64,000 bases of DNA, taken from contig NZ_CP022413.2 of NCBI RefSeq assembly GCF_002222595.2, positions 884,001-948,000 on the forward strand, read 5' to 3'. Of the stretch, positions 50,534 through 59,250 are shown piece after piece. This DNA is from Blautia hansenii DSM 20583. GTDB taxonomy: Bacteria > Bacillota > Clostridia > Lachnospirales > Lachnospiraceae. The position numbers were made by a program, and so were the translations under genes. Under the pieces are notes generated by a model that saw nothing but the letters and a program-made list of their open reading frames with translations, did not search any database and was not told the origin of the DNA. Position 1 is the first letter of the stretch. Each line of letters starts with the position of its first letter.

Positions 50534-51850
50534 ATGGAGTTAAAACAAGAATTAGAAATACAGGCAAGGGTATCGCAGGAGATGGTTCAGGCTGTTTCAA
50601 TTCTGCAAATGACGGCATGGGATTTAAAAGAATATGTACAGGAGGCTATGCTGGAAAATCCTGTGATTGAGCTGGAAGAAACCACGAGAAAACAGGATAA
50701 TGAGGAGATTGTGAGAAAGCTGGAGTGGATGGAAAACGGAGATTATCAAAATAAAGTATATTATCAGCAGGAGCTGGAAGAAAGCAATGAATTCTGGGAA
50801 GAAAACGAACCGGATTTAAGGGAATATCTGTTGGAACAGATGGCTTTTATGGATTTAGATAAGAAAGCTGCTTCTATTATCCGTTATATGATTCAAAGTC
50901 TTGATGAGAGAGGCTACTTGCTTGAGAATGAGGAGGAAATCGCAGATATTCTGGGGCGTTCATTGGAAGAAATACAAAGAGCCAGACAAATCTTGTGTAC
51001 AATGGAGCCTTTGGGAGTAGGAGCGCTTAATTTACAGGAATGTCTGCTGATACAATTACGAAAAAAAGGCTGTACTTCTCTTGCCTGTGAAATTGTAGAA
51101 AACTACATAGAGGAATTTGGAAAAAATCAATTATCGAAAATTGTAAAGAAAACAGGCAGGGATTTAAAGGAGATTGCACAAGCCTGTGAGCAGATTAAAG
51201 AACAAAACCCCAAACCGGCAGGATATTTTCCTGCAAGGCCATATAAAAATTATATTATTCCTGATGTGATTGTTGTGAAGCTAAAGGATTACTTTGAAAT
51301 TTTAGTCAACGATTATGACAGTCCGGAAATTTTCATCAGTCCGTTTTACAGACAGATGATGAGAGAGCAGGGAGAAGAAACGGGAAAATATATCAAAGAA
51401 AAAATTCGTCAGGCAGAGTGGCTGAAAAGCTGTATAGAACAGAGAAATCGTACTTTATTGCAGCTTACAGAGGAAATTTTGCGAAGTCAGACAGAATTTT
51501 TCCAAAGGGGAAAAAATTATTTGAAGCCTATGACGCAAAAGGAAGCGGCAGAAAAGTTACAGGTACATCCTTCTACAATCAGCCGTGCCGTACAGGGAAA
51601 ATATTTGCAGTGTACATGGGGGATGTTTCCTCTTTCCTTTTTCTTTTCTTCGGGAACAGATAAGGGTGCCGAGTATATAAAGGAATGTTTGAAACGCATT
51701 ATAGAGAATGAGGATAAGAAAAATCCATACAGTGACAGGGTTTTGGCGGAAAAACTGCAGGAAATGGACATTGACATTTCCCGCAGAACCATTGCAAAGT
51801 ACAGAAATTCCATGCATATCAGCGAAGCATTGGGACGAAAAGAATATTAA
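50534..51850 (+). CDS. rpoN: RNA polymerase sigma-54 factor
   Basis: A 438-aa sigma factor. Region I is Gln/Leu-rich (QARVSQEMVQAVSILQM); the core-binding part has LREYLLEQMAFM-like and PLGVGALNLQECLLIQLR; the C-terminal helix-turn-helix QKEAAEKLQVHPSTISRAVQ and the RpoN box SRRTIAKYR, which reads the -24 element, are present. It directs polymerase to -24/-12 promoters that need an AAA+ activator. Such an activator is encoded convergently, sharing the last 4 nt, and its likely target promoter is at 53683. Confidence 0.95.
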   Translation: MELKQELEIQARVSQEMVQAVSILQMTAWDLKEYVQEAMLENPVIELEETTRKQDNEEIVRKLEWMENGDYQNKVYYQQELEESNEFWEENEPDLREYLLEQMAFMDLDKKAASIIRYMIQSLDERGYLLENEEEIADILGRSLEEIQRARQILCTMEPLGVGALNLQECLLIQLRKKGCTSLACEIVENYIEEFGKNQLSKIVKKTGRDLKEIAQACEQIKEQNPKPAGYFPARPYKNYIIPDVIVVKLKDYFEILVNDYDSPEIFISPFYRQMMREQGEETGKYIKEKIRQAEWLKSCIEQRNRTLLQLTEEILRSQTEFFQRGKNYLKPMTQKEAAEKLQVHPSTISRAVQGKYLQCTWGMFPLSFFFSSGTDKGAEYIKECLKRIIENEDKKNPYSDRVLAEKLQEMDIDISRRTIAKYRNSMHISEALGRKEY

Positions 51851-53511
51851 ATATGAATACCGTATTTATGGATACGATATTGCAGACTCTGCCGACGGAT
51901 GCCAAGAGCATCGGCAGTTTTGGTGATGTTGTATCCAAAATGCTCCAAAGCAGAACACAGGATTTCATGTTCATATTCGTCCATCATGTTTTGCAGAGAT
52001 GTGTTTTGAAATGAGCAGAAGGTATCGGGAACTTTTTTCAGAGTTTCCGATGCTTTTTTCGTTTTTAGAAGATAAGAAGGCAAATGCTCTAAAAGGATGG
52101 TATTTCCGTCAGAGATATTGCGGACATAGTCTAATACATGAAACAATTCTCTTACATTTCCCGGCCAGTCATAATGGTAGAAAAGCTCCATAACCTCTGG
52201 ACTGATTTCTGTGGAGCTGTGTACATATTGAAAAACAGTAGAACGAAGATGATATTGAATAAGCTCTTCTAAGTCTTCTTTGTGGTTCCTAAGGGGCGGC
52301 AATTCAATCATGACAGTGGAAAGACGGTAAAAGAGGTCTTTTCGCAGTTCGTTTTCCTTGATACACAGGAAAGGGTCTTTATTGCAGGAGGAAATAATTC
52401 GGACATCCATGGAAATGTCTTTTTGGCCTCCTACTCGGCGGAAGGAATTTTCCTGAAGAGCCCGCAGAATTTTTGACTGCATGGCAAGGCTCATGGAATT
52501 CATCTCATCTAGGAATAAAGTTCCCCCTTCTGCTTCCTCAAAATATCCGACTTTATTTTCACTGCCTGTAAAGCTGCCTTTTTGTGTTCCGAACAAAAGA
52601 CTTTCAATCAGAGTTTCCGGAATTGCGGCGCAGTTTAACGCTACAAATTTTTTGTCTTTTCTGGGGCTGCAGCGGTGAATACTCTGAGCGAAAATTTCTT
52701 TTCCGGTTCCTGTTTCTCCCACCAGAAGAACAGAATTATTCTGTGGAGCAATTTTTCTGGCGATACGAACAGCTTTTTGGAGATTTTCGCCATTCCCGAT
52801 AATATGCTCGAAGGTATAACCAGAAAAACGGGTAGGCGGAGTATTGGGCTGAAAATCACGCAGCGCTTTTTCAGCCTGAGCCATTTTTTCCTTGCTGCAA
52901 TCAATGATATTCTGTGTCTGTTCAAATACAATAGCTCCGATTAGTTCATTGTCTTTGGAAACAGGATAGGAGGTATTGACAGATGCGATAGAAACTCCTG
53001 CGGAAGTAGAAAAATTGTCTACTCGGTTAATCACAGGCGATTTAGTACGCAAAGCTGTCATGGTGGTGCTGATTTGTTCGTCGAGAGCAAATAAATCTAA
53101 AAGATGGCGTCCCCGAATATCCAGAGTAGGGGGGATTTGGGAAAGCTTGCGGCTTGCCTGATTAAAAAACAGAGCATATCCGTTTTCATCATAAATCTGA
53201 ACGCCATCGGTAATTAAATTTAAGGTTTGAATTAACAAATCCTCTAAGTGATTTTGCTTTACTAAAAAATAATAAAAGCCTTGATTGGGCGCATCCATTC
53301 TTTCGTAGGAGAAAGAGTCTCCATCCCACACAAACTCACCGCTTGTATCTTCTTCTGCAATAGGGAAAACAGAGGTGATGTGTCTTTGATAAGAAATCCA
53401 ATTTTTAAATAATGGTGCATAAGTATTTTCTATATAAATATCTCCGTATTGTACGTGGAGAAACTGATATTGTTCGTTTGTGGTAAAACAGATATCATAA
53501 AAAGCTTTCAT
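51847..53511 (-). CDS. Sigma-54-dependent transcriptional activator (PAS - AAA+ - HTH_8)
   Basis: A 554-aa bacterial enhancer-binding protein. The N-terminal ~100 residues are of unknown type; a PAS-like sensor follows (about 105-215, with ITDGVQIYDENGYALFFN). The AAA+ domain has Walker A GETGTGKE, the sigma-54 contact loop GSFTGS (GAFTGA in most relatives; the key Phe and Thr are kept) and Walker B GTLFLDEMN. The C-terminal HTH has TKTADALGIRRQSLQYRIHK. There is no phospho-receiver, so it probably senses a small molecule. It is divergent from the BCCT/lyase operon, whose upstream sites at 53594-53630 it likely binds. Confidence 0.92.
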   Translation of the reverse strand: MKAFYDICFTTNEQYQFLHVQYGDIYIENTYAPLFKNWISYQRHITSVFPIAEEDTSGEFVWDGDSFSYERMDAPNQGFYYFLVKQNHLEDLLIQTLNLITDGVQIYDENGYALFFNQASRKLSQIPPTLDIRGRHLLDLFALDEQISTTMTALRTKSPVINRVDNFSTSAGVSIASVNTSYPVSKDNELIGAIVFEQTQNIIDCSKEKMAQAEKALRDFQPNTPPTRFSGYTFEHIIGNGENLQKAVRIARKIAPQNNSVLLVGETGTGKEIFAQSIHRCSPRKDKKFVALNCAAIPETLIESLLFGTQKGSFTGSENKVGYFEEAEGGTLFLDEMNSMSLAMQSKILRALQENSFRRVGGQKDISMDVRIISSCNKDPFLCIKENELRKDLFYRLSTVMIELPPLRNHKEDLEELIQYHLRSTVFQYVHSSTEISPEVMELFYHYDWPGNVRELFHVLDYVRNISDGNTILLEHLPSYLLKTKKASETLKKVPDTFCSFQNTSLQNMMDEYEHEILCSALEHFGYNITKTADALGIRRQSLQYRIHKYGIHI

Positions 53512-53593
53512 AGGAAAACGCTCCTTTTTGTAGTTTATTTGTAAATTTCTTTTTGATTATTATATCAATAGAAAAGGTGAAAGACAAGAAAAG

Positions 53594-53630
53594 TGCCAAA
53601 CAAATTTGCATAATGCCAAATAATTTTGCA
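53594..53630. promoter_or_regulatory. Two tandem 17-bp upstream activator sites
   Basis: TGCCAAACAAATTTGCA (53594-53610) and TGCCAAATAATTTTGCA (53614-53630) are near-identical half-palindromes (TGCCAAA..TTTGCA) centred 20 bp, about two helical turns, apart. They lie about 55-90 bp upstream of the sigma-54 promoter, the usual place for an enhancer-binding protein. Confidence 0.8.
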
Positions 53631-53682
53631 CTTTTAGGTTATATAGAAAAAAGAAAAGCACGAAATATCGCTGTTTTTTCGT

Positions 53683-53699
53683 TGGCACGGAAATTGCAT
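53683..53699 (+). promoter_or_regulatory. Sigma-54 (-24/-12) promoter of the BCCT-lyase operon
   Basis: TGGCAC-N5-TTGCAT (53683-53699) matches the sigma-54 consensus TGGCAC-N5-TTGC(A/T). The invariant GG (53684-53685) and GC (53696-53697) are 12 bp apart as required. Confidence 0.92.
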
Positions 53700-53760
53700 A
53701 TTAGTATGGTATAAAACAAAAGAAAGGAGCGAGCCGATTTTTAATCGGACAGAAAAAAGT

Positions 53761-55323
53761 ATGGAAGGAAACAAAACAAACAAAAAGCCTATACGCTGGA
53801 ATGTGTTCATTCCTTGCTTTCTGGTAGTAGGAGGGGCGGCGATTTTAGGTATCGTAAACAACGAATGGCTGACAAAGGTTACAAAGGGAATTTTTTCATG
53901 GTCATTAAACTCCTTTGGTTGGCTGTATCAGGTAGTTGCCATGGTAACCTTAGTGGTTGTGGCATTGCTGGCTTTTTCAAAGACAGGTAATATTCGTTTT
54001 GGAGGGAAAGATGCCAAGGCGAAATATTCTTTTGGCTCATGGTTTGCCATGACACTCACCGGAGGTATTGCAACGGGGTTGATTACGTATGGTGTGAATG
54101 AGGTTCTGATTTATTTTGGAAATATTTACGGAGAGCTGGATGGATATGGAGTAAAGGCGCTGTCTGATGAGGCGGCACAGTTTGCCATGGGACGCAGCTT
54201 TTACAACTGGACCTTTGTTCCTTATGCCATGTATGCACTTTCCGGCGTGGTAATTGCGTATATGTATTTTAACAGAAAGAAAGAGCTTTCTGTTTCCGCA
54301 TCTTTAATTCCTCTTTTTGGAGAGGGTGTTACAAAAGGCTTTTGGAAAGCATTGATTGATGTATTATCTGTACTTGCCATTGCCCTTGGACTGGCATCAT
54401 CTCTTGGTGCAGGACTTGCTCTTATCGGAACGGGACTTTCTTCTGCTTACGGCATAAAACAGGGCCCGATTGTGTGGTTTGTTTTAACGGCAATTATTAC
54501 GGCAACCTTTACCGTTGCATCTGTAACAGGTATTGATAAAGGAATTAAGTGGCTGGCAGGGCTGACCTCTAAGATTTTCTATGTGCTGTTGATTGTATTG
54601 TTTTTAATTGGTCCTACACTCTATATTTTGAATATGGCAAATGTGGGCTTAGGATACTGGTTAGACCGTTTCTGGACATGGGGCTTTGACCCGGGAACAG
54701 TGGGCGGAGAAGCTCTGGTTACATGGTGGACGATGTATGACTGGGCTATCTGGATTGCTTATGCGCCGCTTATGGGTATCTTCTTTGCCATTATTGCTTA
54801 CGGAAGAACGGTTCGTCAGTTCTTGGTAATTAACTGGATTTTACCTGCATCTTTTGGCTTTGTATGGTTCTCTGTATGGGGCGGAACTGCTTTGAAATGG
54901 CAGACAAGCGGAAAAGCAGATATCATTGCCACCATTCAGGAGGAAGGCGCAGTAGCCGGAATTTGGGAATTTTTAAAGCATGTGCCTTTAGGAGCAATTA
55001 TTATTCCGGTCATTATTGTGGCTTTGATTGCTGCTTTCTCTACTACGGCTGACACCATGTCCACAACCATTGCCGCTTTATGTACCAAAGGGGCAAAACA
55101 TGATGAAGAGCCGGCAATCTGGCAGAAAATCGTATGGGGTGTTTCTATTGGTTTAATTGCATGTATTATGGTTGCTTTCGGAGGCGGCGAGCAAGGTGTA
55201 GACGGTGTAAAATATCTGGCTGCCTGCGGTGGTTTTGTGGTTCTTACTATTTTTATTTTGCAGGTTGTTTCTGCAATAAAACTGTTTTTCTTAGATAAGG
55301 AAACAAAGAAGGATATAATGTAG
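53761..55323 (+). CDS. BCCT-family betaine-type transporter
   Basis: A 520-aa protein with 12 membrane segments. The BCCT signature region in TM8 reads WTMYDWAIWIAYAPLMGIF, where betaine carriers usually have YWAWWISW: two Trp of the aromatic cage are Ile and Tyr, pointing to a substrate other than glycine betaine. It is the first gene of the sigma-54 operon and is 13 bp before an ergothionase-like lyase, so ergothioneine, a trimethylammonium betaine of histidine, is the best guess. AAGGAG (53724-53729) is 31 nt before the ATG; a hairpin CCGATT-TTT-AATCGG (53734-53748) between them could bring them together, or translation may begin at an in-frame ATT at 53737. Confidence 0.88.
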   Translation: MEGNKTNKKPIRWNVFIPCFLVVGGAAILGIVNNEWLTKVTKGIFSWSLNSFGWLYQVVAMVTLVVVALLAFSKTGNIRFGGKDAKAKYSFGSWFAMTLTGGIATGLITYGVNEVLIYFGNIYGELDGYGVKALSDEAAQFAMGRSFYNWTFVPYAMYALSGVVIAYMYFNRKKELSVSASLIPLFGEGVTKGFWKALIDVLSVLAIALGLASSLGAGLALIGTGLSSAYGIKQGPIVWFVLTAIITATFTVASVTGIDKGIKWLAGLTSKIFYVLLIVLFLIGPTLYILNMANVGLGYWLDRFWTWGFDPGTVGGEALVTWWTMYDWAIWIAYAPLMGIFFAIIAYGRTVRQFLVINWILPASFGFVWFSVWGGTALKWQTSGKADIIATIQEEGAVAGIWEFLKHVPLGAIIIPVIIVALIAAFSTTADTMSTTIAALCTKGAKHDEEPAIWQKIVWGVSIGLIACIMVAFGGGEQGVDGVKYLAACGGFVVLTIFILQVVSAIKLFFLDKETKKDIM

Positions 55324-55336
55324 CAGGAGGTTCCAA

Positions 55337-56878
55337 ATGGAGAACAGCAAAAATATAAAAAAGGTGGAGCTGGGTAATCCCATTCATCTGGAGGAATTTG
55401 TAGCAGTTGCACGATATGGGGCAGAGGTTGTTTTTTCTGAAGAATATTGTCGGCGTGTAAAGAAAAGCCGTACCTTAGTGGAAAAATGGGTAGAAGAGGA
55501 AAGAGTCATGTATGGCGTTACCACAGGCTTTGGCGCTCTTTGCACAAAAGCAATCGGAAAAGAGGAAACAGCACAGTTACAGGAAAATATTATTTTGACA
55601 CATGCCGTTTCCGTGGGCGAACCGTTGAGAGAAGAAGGAGTTCGCGGAATTATGCTTATGGTTTTGCAGAATTTGGGACGTGGAAACAGCGGTGTGCGTC
55701 TGGAAATTCTGGAAATGTACAGAGAGTTTCTGAACAAAGGAATTACTCCGAAGGTACCGGAAGCAGGAAGTGTCGGATATCTGGCGTTAGAGGCGCATAC
55801 AGCTCTGGTATTATTGGGCAAAGGAGAGGCATGGTATCAGGGAGAATTGCTTTTGGGAGAAGAAGCTTTAAAAAGGGTAGGCATGAAGCCTATGGAATTA
55901 AGTTCAAAGGAAGGTCTGGCTCTTGTTTCCGGAACAACATCTCCCACAGCCCTTGGAGCGCTGGCTTTATATGATATGTTACAGGCAGCCAAAACAGCGG
56001 ATGTTATCGGCGCTTTGACAGTGGAGACCTTAAAGGGTGTGATGAATGCTTTTGACGAAAGAGTGATGAAGGTACGTCCTCATGGGGAACAGGCGAAGGT
56101 GGCAGAGAATATCAGAAAAATCCTGAAAAATTCTAAAGTAATAAAGAAATATCAGGGAAGCCGTGTGCAGGATGCCTTATCTTTAAGATGTATGCCTCAG
56201 CTTCACGGCGCATCCAGAAAAACCTTAGAGGATGCAAGGAGAACACTGGAAATTGAAATGAATTCCTGCTGTGACAATCCGATTATCTGGAGCGAACCGG
56301 GAGAGGAGGATGTAATTTCAGCCTGTAATGCGGACTCCTCCTATGTAGGGCTGGAGATGGACAGCGCCAGTATTGCAGCCTGTACCTTGGGGAAAATGTC
56401 TGAACGGAGAAATAATCGAATTATTGATGAAAATCTCTCCGGATATCCGTGGTTCTGCATCAGCCAGCCGGGATTGAATTCAGGACTTATGATACCGCAG
56501 TATACACAGGCAGGACTACTCAATGAAATGAGAGTTTTATGTTCACCTGCAACCATTGATAACACGCCTACCTGCGGTAATCAGGAGGACTATGTTGCCA
56601 TGGGATATTTTGCTTGCAGAAAAGCAGTAACAGTGGCAGAAAAGCTGGAATACATTCTTGCCATAGAGCTTTTATCCGACTATGAAGCGCAGCAGTTCCA
56701 GGATAAGGACGTAGAAGTAAGCTCTGTGTCAAAAGCCGTGTACAGCGAATTAAAAATGACAGTTCCTGTTATGGAAAAAGACATGATTTTGCATCCGCAT
56801 ATTGAGCATATCAGAAAGCTTATTCATTCCGGCAGGATTTTAGAAATTGCAGAAAGTACAGTGGGAAGTTTGAAGTAA
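55337..56878 (+). CDS. Histidine-ammonia-lyase homologue without MIO residues; probable ergothionase
   Basis: A 513-aa aromatic-ammonia-lyase fold: YGVTTGFGALC, NLGRGNSGVR, RVQDALSLRCMPQLHGAS, MSERRNNRIID, GLNSGLMIPQYT and CGNQEDYVAMG align along HAL. In HAL/PAL the sequence GSVGASGDLAPLAH forms the MIO electrophile from Ala-Ser-Gly. Here residues 144-154 read GSVGYLALEAH: exactly three residues, the ASG triad, are absent, and the HAL motif GNFHG reads CNADS. MIO-independent ammonia elimination is not expected. Ergothionase, which eliminates trimethylamine from ergothioneine to give thiourocanate, is to my knowledge a HAL-fold enzyme without MIO. The BCCT partner and absence of hutU/hutI support this reading. 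Confidence 0.8.
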   Translation: MENSKNIKKVELGNPIHLEEFVAVARYGAEVVFSEEYCRRVKKSRTLVEKWVEEERVMYGVTTGFGALCTKAIGKEETAQLQENIILTHAVSVGEPLREEGVRGIMLMVLQNLGRGNSGVRLEILEMYREFLNKGITPKVPEAGSVGYLALEAHTALVLLGKGEAWYQGELLLGEEALKRVGMKPMELSSKEGLALVSGTTSPTALGALALYDMLQAAKTADVIGALTVETLKGVMNAFDERVMKVRPHGEQAKVAENIRKILKNSKVIKKYQGSRVQDALSLRCMPQLHGASRKTLEDARRTLEIEMNSCCDNPIIWSEPGEEDVISACNADSSYVGLEMDSASIAACTLGKMSERRNNRIIDENLSGYPWFCISQPGLNSGLMIPQYTQAGLLNEMRVLCSPATIDNTPTCGNQEDYVAMGYFACRKAVTVAEKLEYILAIELLSDYEAQQFQDKDVEVSSVSKAVYSELKMTVPVMEKDMILHPHIEHIRKLIHSGRILEIAESTVGSLK

Positions 56879-56888
56879 AATAACATAG

Positions 56889-56940
56889 AAAGCATCATTG
56901 ATATTTGGTATAATAGGAAATATCAGTGGTGCTTTTTGTT
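56889..56940 (+). terminator. Terminator of the BCCT-lyase operon
   Basis: An 18-bp stem (AAAGCATCATTGATATTT, 56889-56906, with AAATATCAGTGGTGCTTT, 56918-56935) followed by TTTTTGTTT. It closes the sigma-54 operon after two genes. Confidence 0.9.
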
Positions 56941-56983
56941 TCATGCTCTGCAAGGATAGCGCTGTGGCGAAGGAGGTAATTTT

Positions 56984-57292
56984 GTGGGATATAAGCAGGC
57001 TTTAAAAGGAAATCAAACGGAGACCTTCCATGCCGTGATTACAGATATAGGAGAAAATGGCAGTTCTATGCAGGTGGAAGGACTGGAAACCAATGATATC
57101 AACAGCCGAGGAGCATTTATTTTTTCAGTAGAAGACGATACAAAACTGGAATGGCATCATGCTCCTATAAAGCTTTCGGAATTTGACGTGGGAGATTGTG
57201 TTGCCGTAACCTACACAGGAAGTATTATGGAAAGTTATCCCGGACAAATTGAAAAGGTAACAAAGCTTCAGCTTTTAGATGATGAGAAATAA
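56984..57292 (+). CDS. Small DUF3221-like protein
   Basis: A 102-aa protein without an obvious signal peptide. The C-terminal half, FDVGDCVAVTYTGSIMESYP followed by GQIEKVTKLQ, matches the beta-barrel pattern of DUF3221/YobA-like proteins, whose function is unknown. Start GTG 56984 follows AAGGAGGT. It is 20 bp before the CDP-alcohol phosphatidyltransferase gene and likely co-transcribed with it. Confidence 0.7.
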   Translation: MGYKQALKGNQTETFHAVITDIGENGSSMQVEGLETNDINSRGAFIFSVEDDTKLEWHHAPIKLSEFDVGDCVAVTYTGSIMESYPGQIEKVTKLQLLDDEK

Positions 57293-57312
57293 AGAAAGAG
57301 AGTGAGTATAAA

Positions 57313-57867
57313 ATGGGAAAAATTAAAAAGGAAGAAATCTGGTCCATACCCAACTGTATGGGGTATTTTCGTATTCTGCTGATACCGTTTTTTTGCGTAA
57401 TTTATTTGAATGCAGACAGTGTGAAGGATTATTATCTTGCAGCAGGGCTTGTATTGGTGTCTACAATTACCGATTTATTTGACGGAAAAGTAGCCCGAAA
57501 ATTTAATATGGTAACAGAGCTTGGAAAATTCGTAGACCCCTTTGCTGATAAGCTTACGCATGGGGCAGTAGCATTATGCCTGTGTACCAGATATAAGCGT
57601 ATGATTTGGCTGGTGGCGCTTATGGCAATTAAGGAAGGTTTTATGGCAGTTATGGGGCTGATAAATCTGCGCCACGGAAAGAAATTAGACGGAGCAAAAT
57701 GGTATGGAAAAATATGTACGGCTACTTTGTTTGTAGTTTTAGGCGTGCTGGTTTTCATGCCAAAAATTTCAGGGAGAATTGCAGATGTGCTGATTTTAGG
57801 TGAAATGGTAATTATGGCGATTGTGCTGGTTTTATATGCCTTTGAATTTCGGAAAATGGCAAAATAA
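57313..57867 (+). CDS. CDP-alcohol phosphatidyltransferase
   Basis: A 184-aa membrane enzyme with about five to six segments. The CDP-OH-P motif DG-x2-AR-x8-G-x3-D-x3-D is complete (from DLFDGKVARKF to FVDPFADK). IWSIPNCMGYFRILLIPFF is the usual N-terminus of PgsA-type proteins. It condenses CDP-diacylglycerol with an alcohol such as glycerol 3-phosphate; the acceptor is not readable, and it may be a second copy beside a housekeeping PgsA. Confidence 0.87.
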   Translation: MGKIKKEEIWSIPNCMGYFRILLIPFFCVIYLNADSVKDYYLAAGLVLVSTITDLFDGKVARKFNMVTELGKFVDPFADKLTHGAVALCLCTRYKRMIWLVALMAIKEGFMAVMGLINLRHGKKLDGAKWYGKICTATLFVVLGVLVFMPKISGRIADVLILGEMVIMAIVLVLYAFEFRKMAK

Positions 57868-57957
57868 TTTTAAAAGAATTCGTTCTTGCATCTTTGGCAA
57901 AAAAGAACTATAATTGTCTATTTATAAGCAATACTTTTAGGAAGGAATAGTGGAAAT

Positions 57958-58716
57958 ATGAGTGTCTATGCGATTTATTTTAGTCCAACAAGAAGTACAG
58001 AAAAAATTGTAAAATTATTAGCCAAGGAATTTGGTACATACGGGGAAATTGATTTAAGTAAACAGAATTCAGGGGAAAATGTAAGAGCCTTTAAAGAGGA
58101 GGACATCTGTATTTTCGGTGTGCCTTCCTACGGCGGACGAGTACCTGCGCCGGCGCTGGAACGTATGAAAAAAATGAAGGGGAATAAAGCAAAAGCTGTT
58201 TTAGTTGCCGTATACGGAAATCGTGCTTATGAAGATACATTGCTGGAATTAAAGGAACAGGTAGATTTATGCGGATTTCATGTGACAGCAGCCGTGTCAG
58301 CAGTAGCAGAACATTCGATTATGCACCAGTTTGCAAGAAAAAGACCGGATGCAAAGGATAAAAAAGAATTAAAAGCATTTGCTGAAAAAATTGCTCATAA
58401 GATAAAATCCGGTGATGAGAAAGAAATTTCCGTACCGGGAAACAAACCTTACCGTAAATATAATGGTGTTCCGTTAAAACCAAAAGCAGGGAAAGACTGT
58501 AAAGGCTGCGGCTTATGCGCACAGGTCTGTCCGGTGGGAGCAATACCGGCTGAGTCACCGAAAAAAACAGATAAAAGCAAATGTATTTCCTGTATGAGAT
58601 GTATACAGGTTTGCCCGAAAAAAGCAAGAAAAGTGAATAAGCTGAAATTAAAAATTGCATCTATGAAGATGAAAAAAGCTTGTGAAGACAGAAAGAAAAA
58701 CGAATTGTTTCTTTAA
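57958..58716 (+). CDS. EFR1-type flavodoxin-ferredoxin fusion protein
   Basis: A 252-aa cytosolic redox protein. The N-terminal flavodoxin-like domain starts IYFSPTRSTEKIVKLLAKEF (FMN phosphate loop) and has FGVPSYGGRVPAPA; the C-terminal domain has two [4Fe-4S] motifs, CKGCGLCAQVCPVGAIP and CISCMRCIQVCPKKA. Such fusions move electrons between low-potential carriers in anaerobes; partners are unknown. It is a single gene closed by a terminator, 750 bp from the Rnf-like operon. Confidence 0.85.
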   Translation: MSVYAIYFSPTRSTEKIVKLLAKEFGTYGEIDLSKQNSGENVRAFKEEDICIFGVPSYGGRVPAPALERMKKMKGNKAKAVLVAVYGNRAYEDTLLELKEQVDLCGFHVTAAVSAVAEHSIMHQFARKRPDAKDKKELKAFAEKIAHKIKSGDEKEISVPGNKPYRKYNGVPLKPKAGKDCKGCGLCAQVCPVGAIPAESPKKTDKSKCISCMRCIQVCPKKARKVNKLKLKIASMKMKKACEDRKKNELFL

Positions 58717-58730
58717 AGATTTGTAAAAAT

Positions 58731-58776
58731 ACAGCAGGATAAAGGAGAAGAGCCTTTTGTCCTGCTGTGTTTTTTT
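58731..58776 (+). terminator. Terminator after the EFR1-type gene
   Basis: ACAGCAGGA (58731-58739) pairs with TCCTGCTGT (58760-58768), followed by GT7. Confidence 0.88.
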
Positions 58777-58787
58777 ATTTCATAGGA

Positions 58788-58811
58788 GATTGCGCAACAG
58801 CGCAATCTTTT
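58788..58811. terminator. Second hairpin between convergent genes
   Basis: GATTGCGC (58788-58795), loop AACA, GCGCAATC (58800-58807), then TTTTATA. It lies just past the stop of the minus-strand gene and may serve either strand. Confidence 0.65.
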
Positions 58812-59250
58812 ATAATATAGTTTCTAAAATGTGCAACAGTAAAGGAAGATTTGCTGAAAACAGACTTCCGCAAGTGGAAAACTTTGAAAAATGAATAGGA
58901 GTCTCTTTTTTATAGGCATAAAATGTACTTACATTGTTATCGATTTCAGGCGCTTCATCTGTGGGAGGATAAGACTCTATTGTAACGTTTATATTTGTAG
59001 GAGGTTCATCCTCAGAATGGTATTCAATATCTGGCTCTGTGGAATTATCAGACTCCTCCTCCATCAGTTCTTTTTCTAAATCTTCATAATAGGTAGACTC
59101 CGGTTTGTCGGCATTAAGTTCGTCAGGTGACATCAGAAAACCATTTTCATCGTATTCAGGACCAACGTAGTCTTCGGCTTGTACAATAAGACAGGAACTC
59201 ATGCACAGAGATATTAACATCAGAAAACCTATCATTTTTCTTTTCTTCAT
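58810..59250 (-). CDS. Small secreted acidic protein of unknown function
   Basis: A 146-aa protein with a signal peptide (KKRKMIGFLMLISLCMSSCL, cleavage probably after VQA) and a very acidic, proline-containing, probably unstructured middle. MSSC could be a lipobox, but the residue pattern is only fair. The C-terminal 20 residues are hydrophobic (LFSANLPLLLHILETIL). GGGAGGG precedes the ATG on the minus strand. No family recognised. Confidence 0.55.
   Translation of the reverse strand: MKKRKMIGFLMLISLCMSSCLIVQAEDYVGPEYDENGFLMSPDELNADKPESTYYEDLEKELMEEESDNSTEPDIEYHSEDEPPTNINVTIESYPPTDEAPEIDNNVSTFYAYKKETPIHFSKFSTCGSLFSANLPLLLHILETIL

Noticed and set aside
55337..56878. Plain annotation as histidine (or phenylalanine) ammonia-lyase
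   Set aside because: The Ala-Ser-Gly needed to build the MIO electrophile is missing, and no histidine-utilisation genes are nearby.
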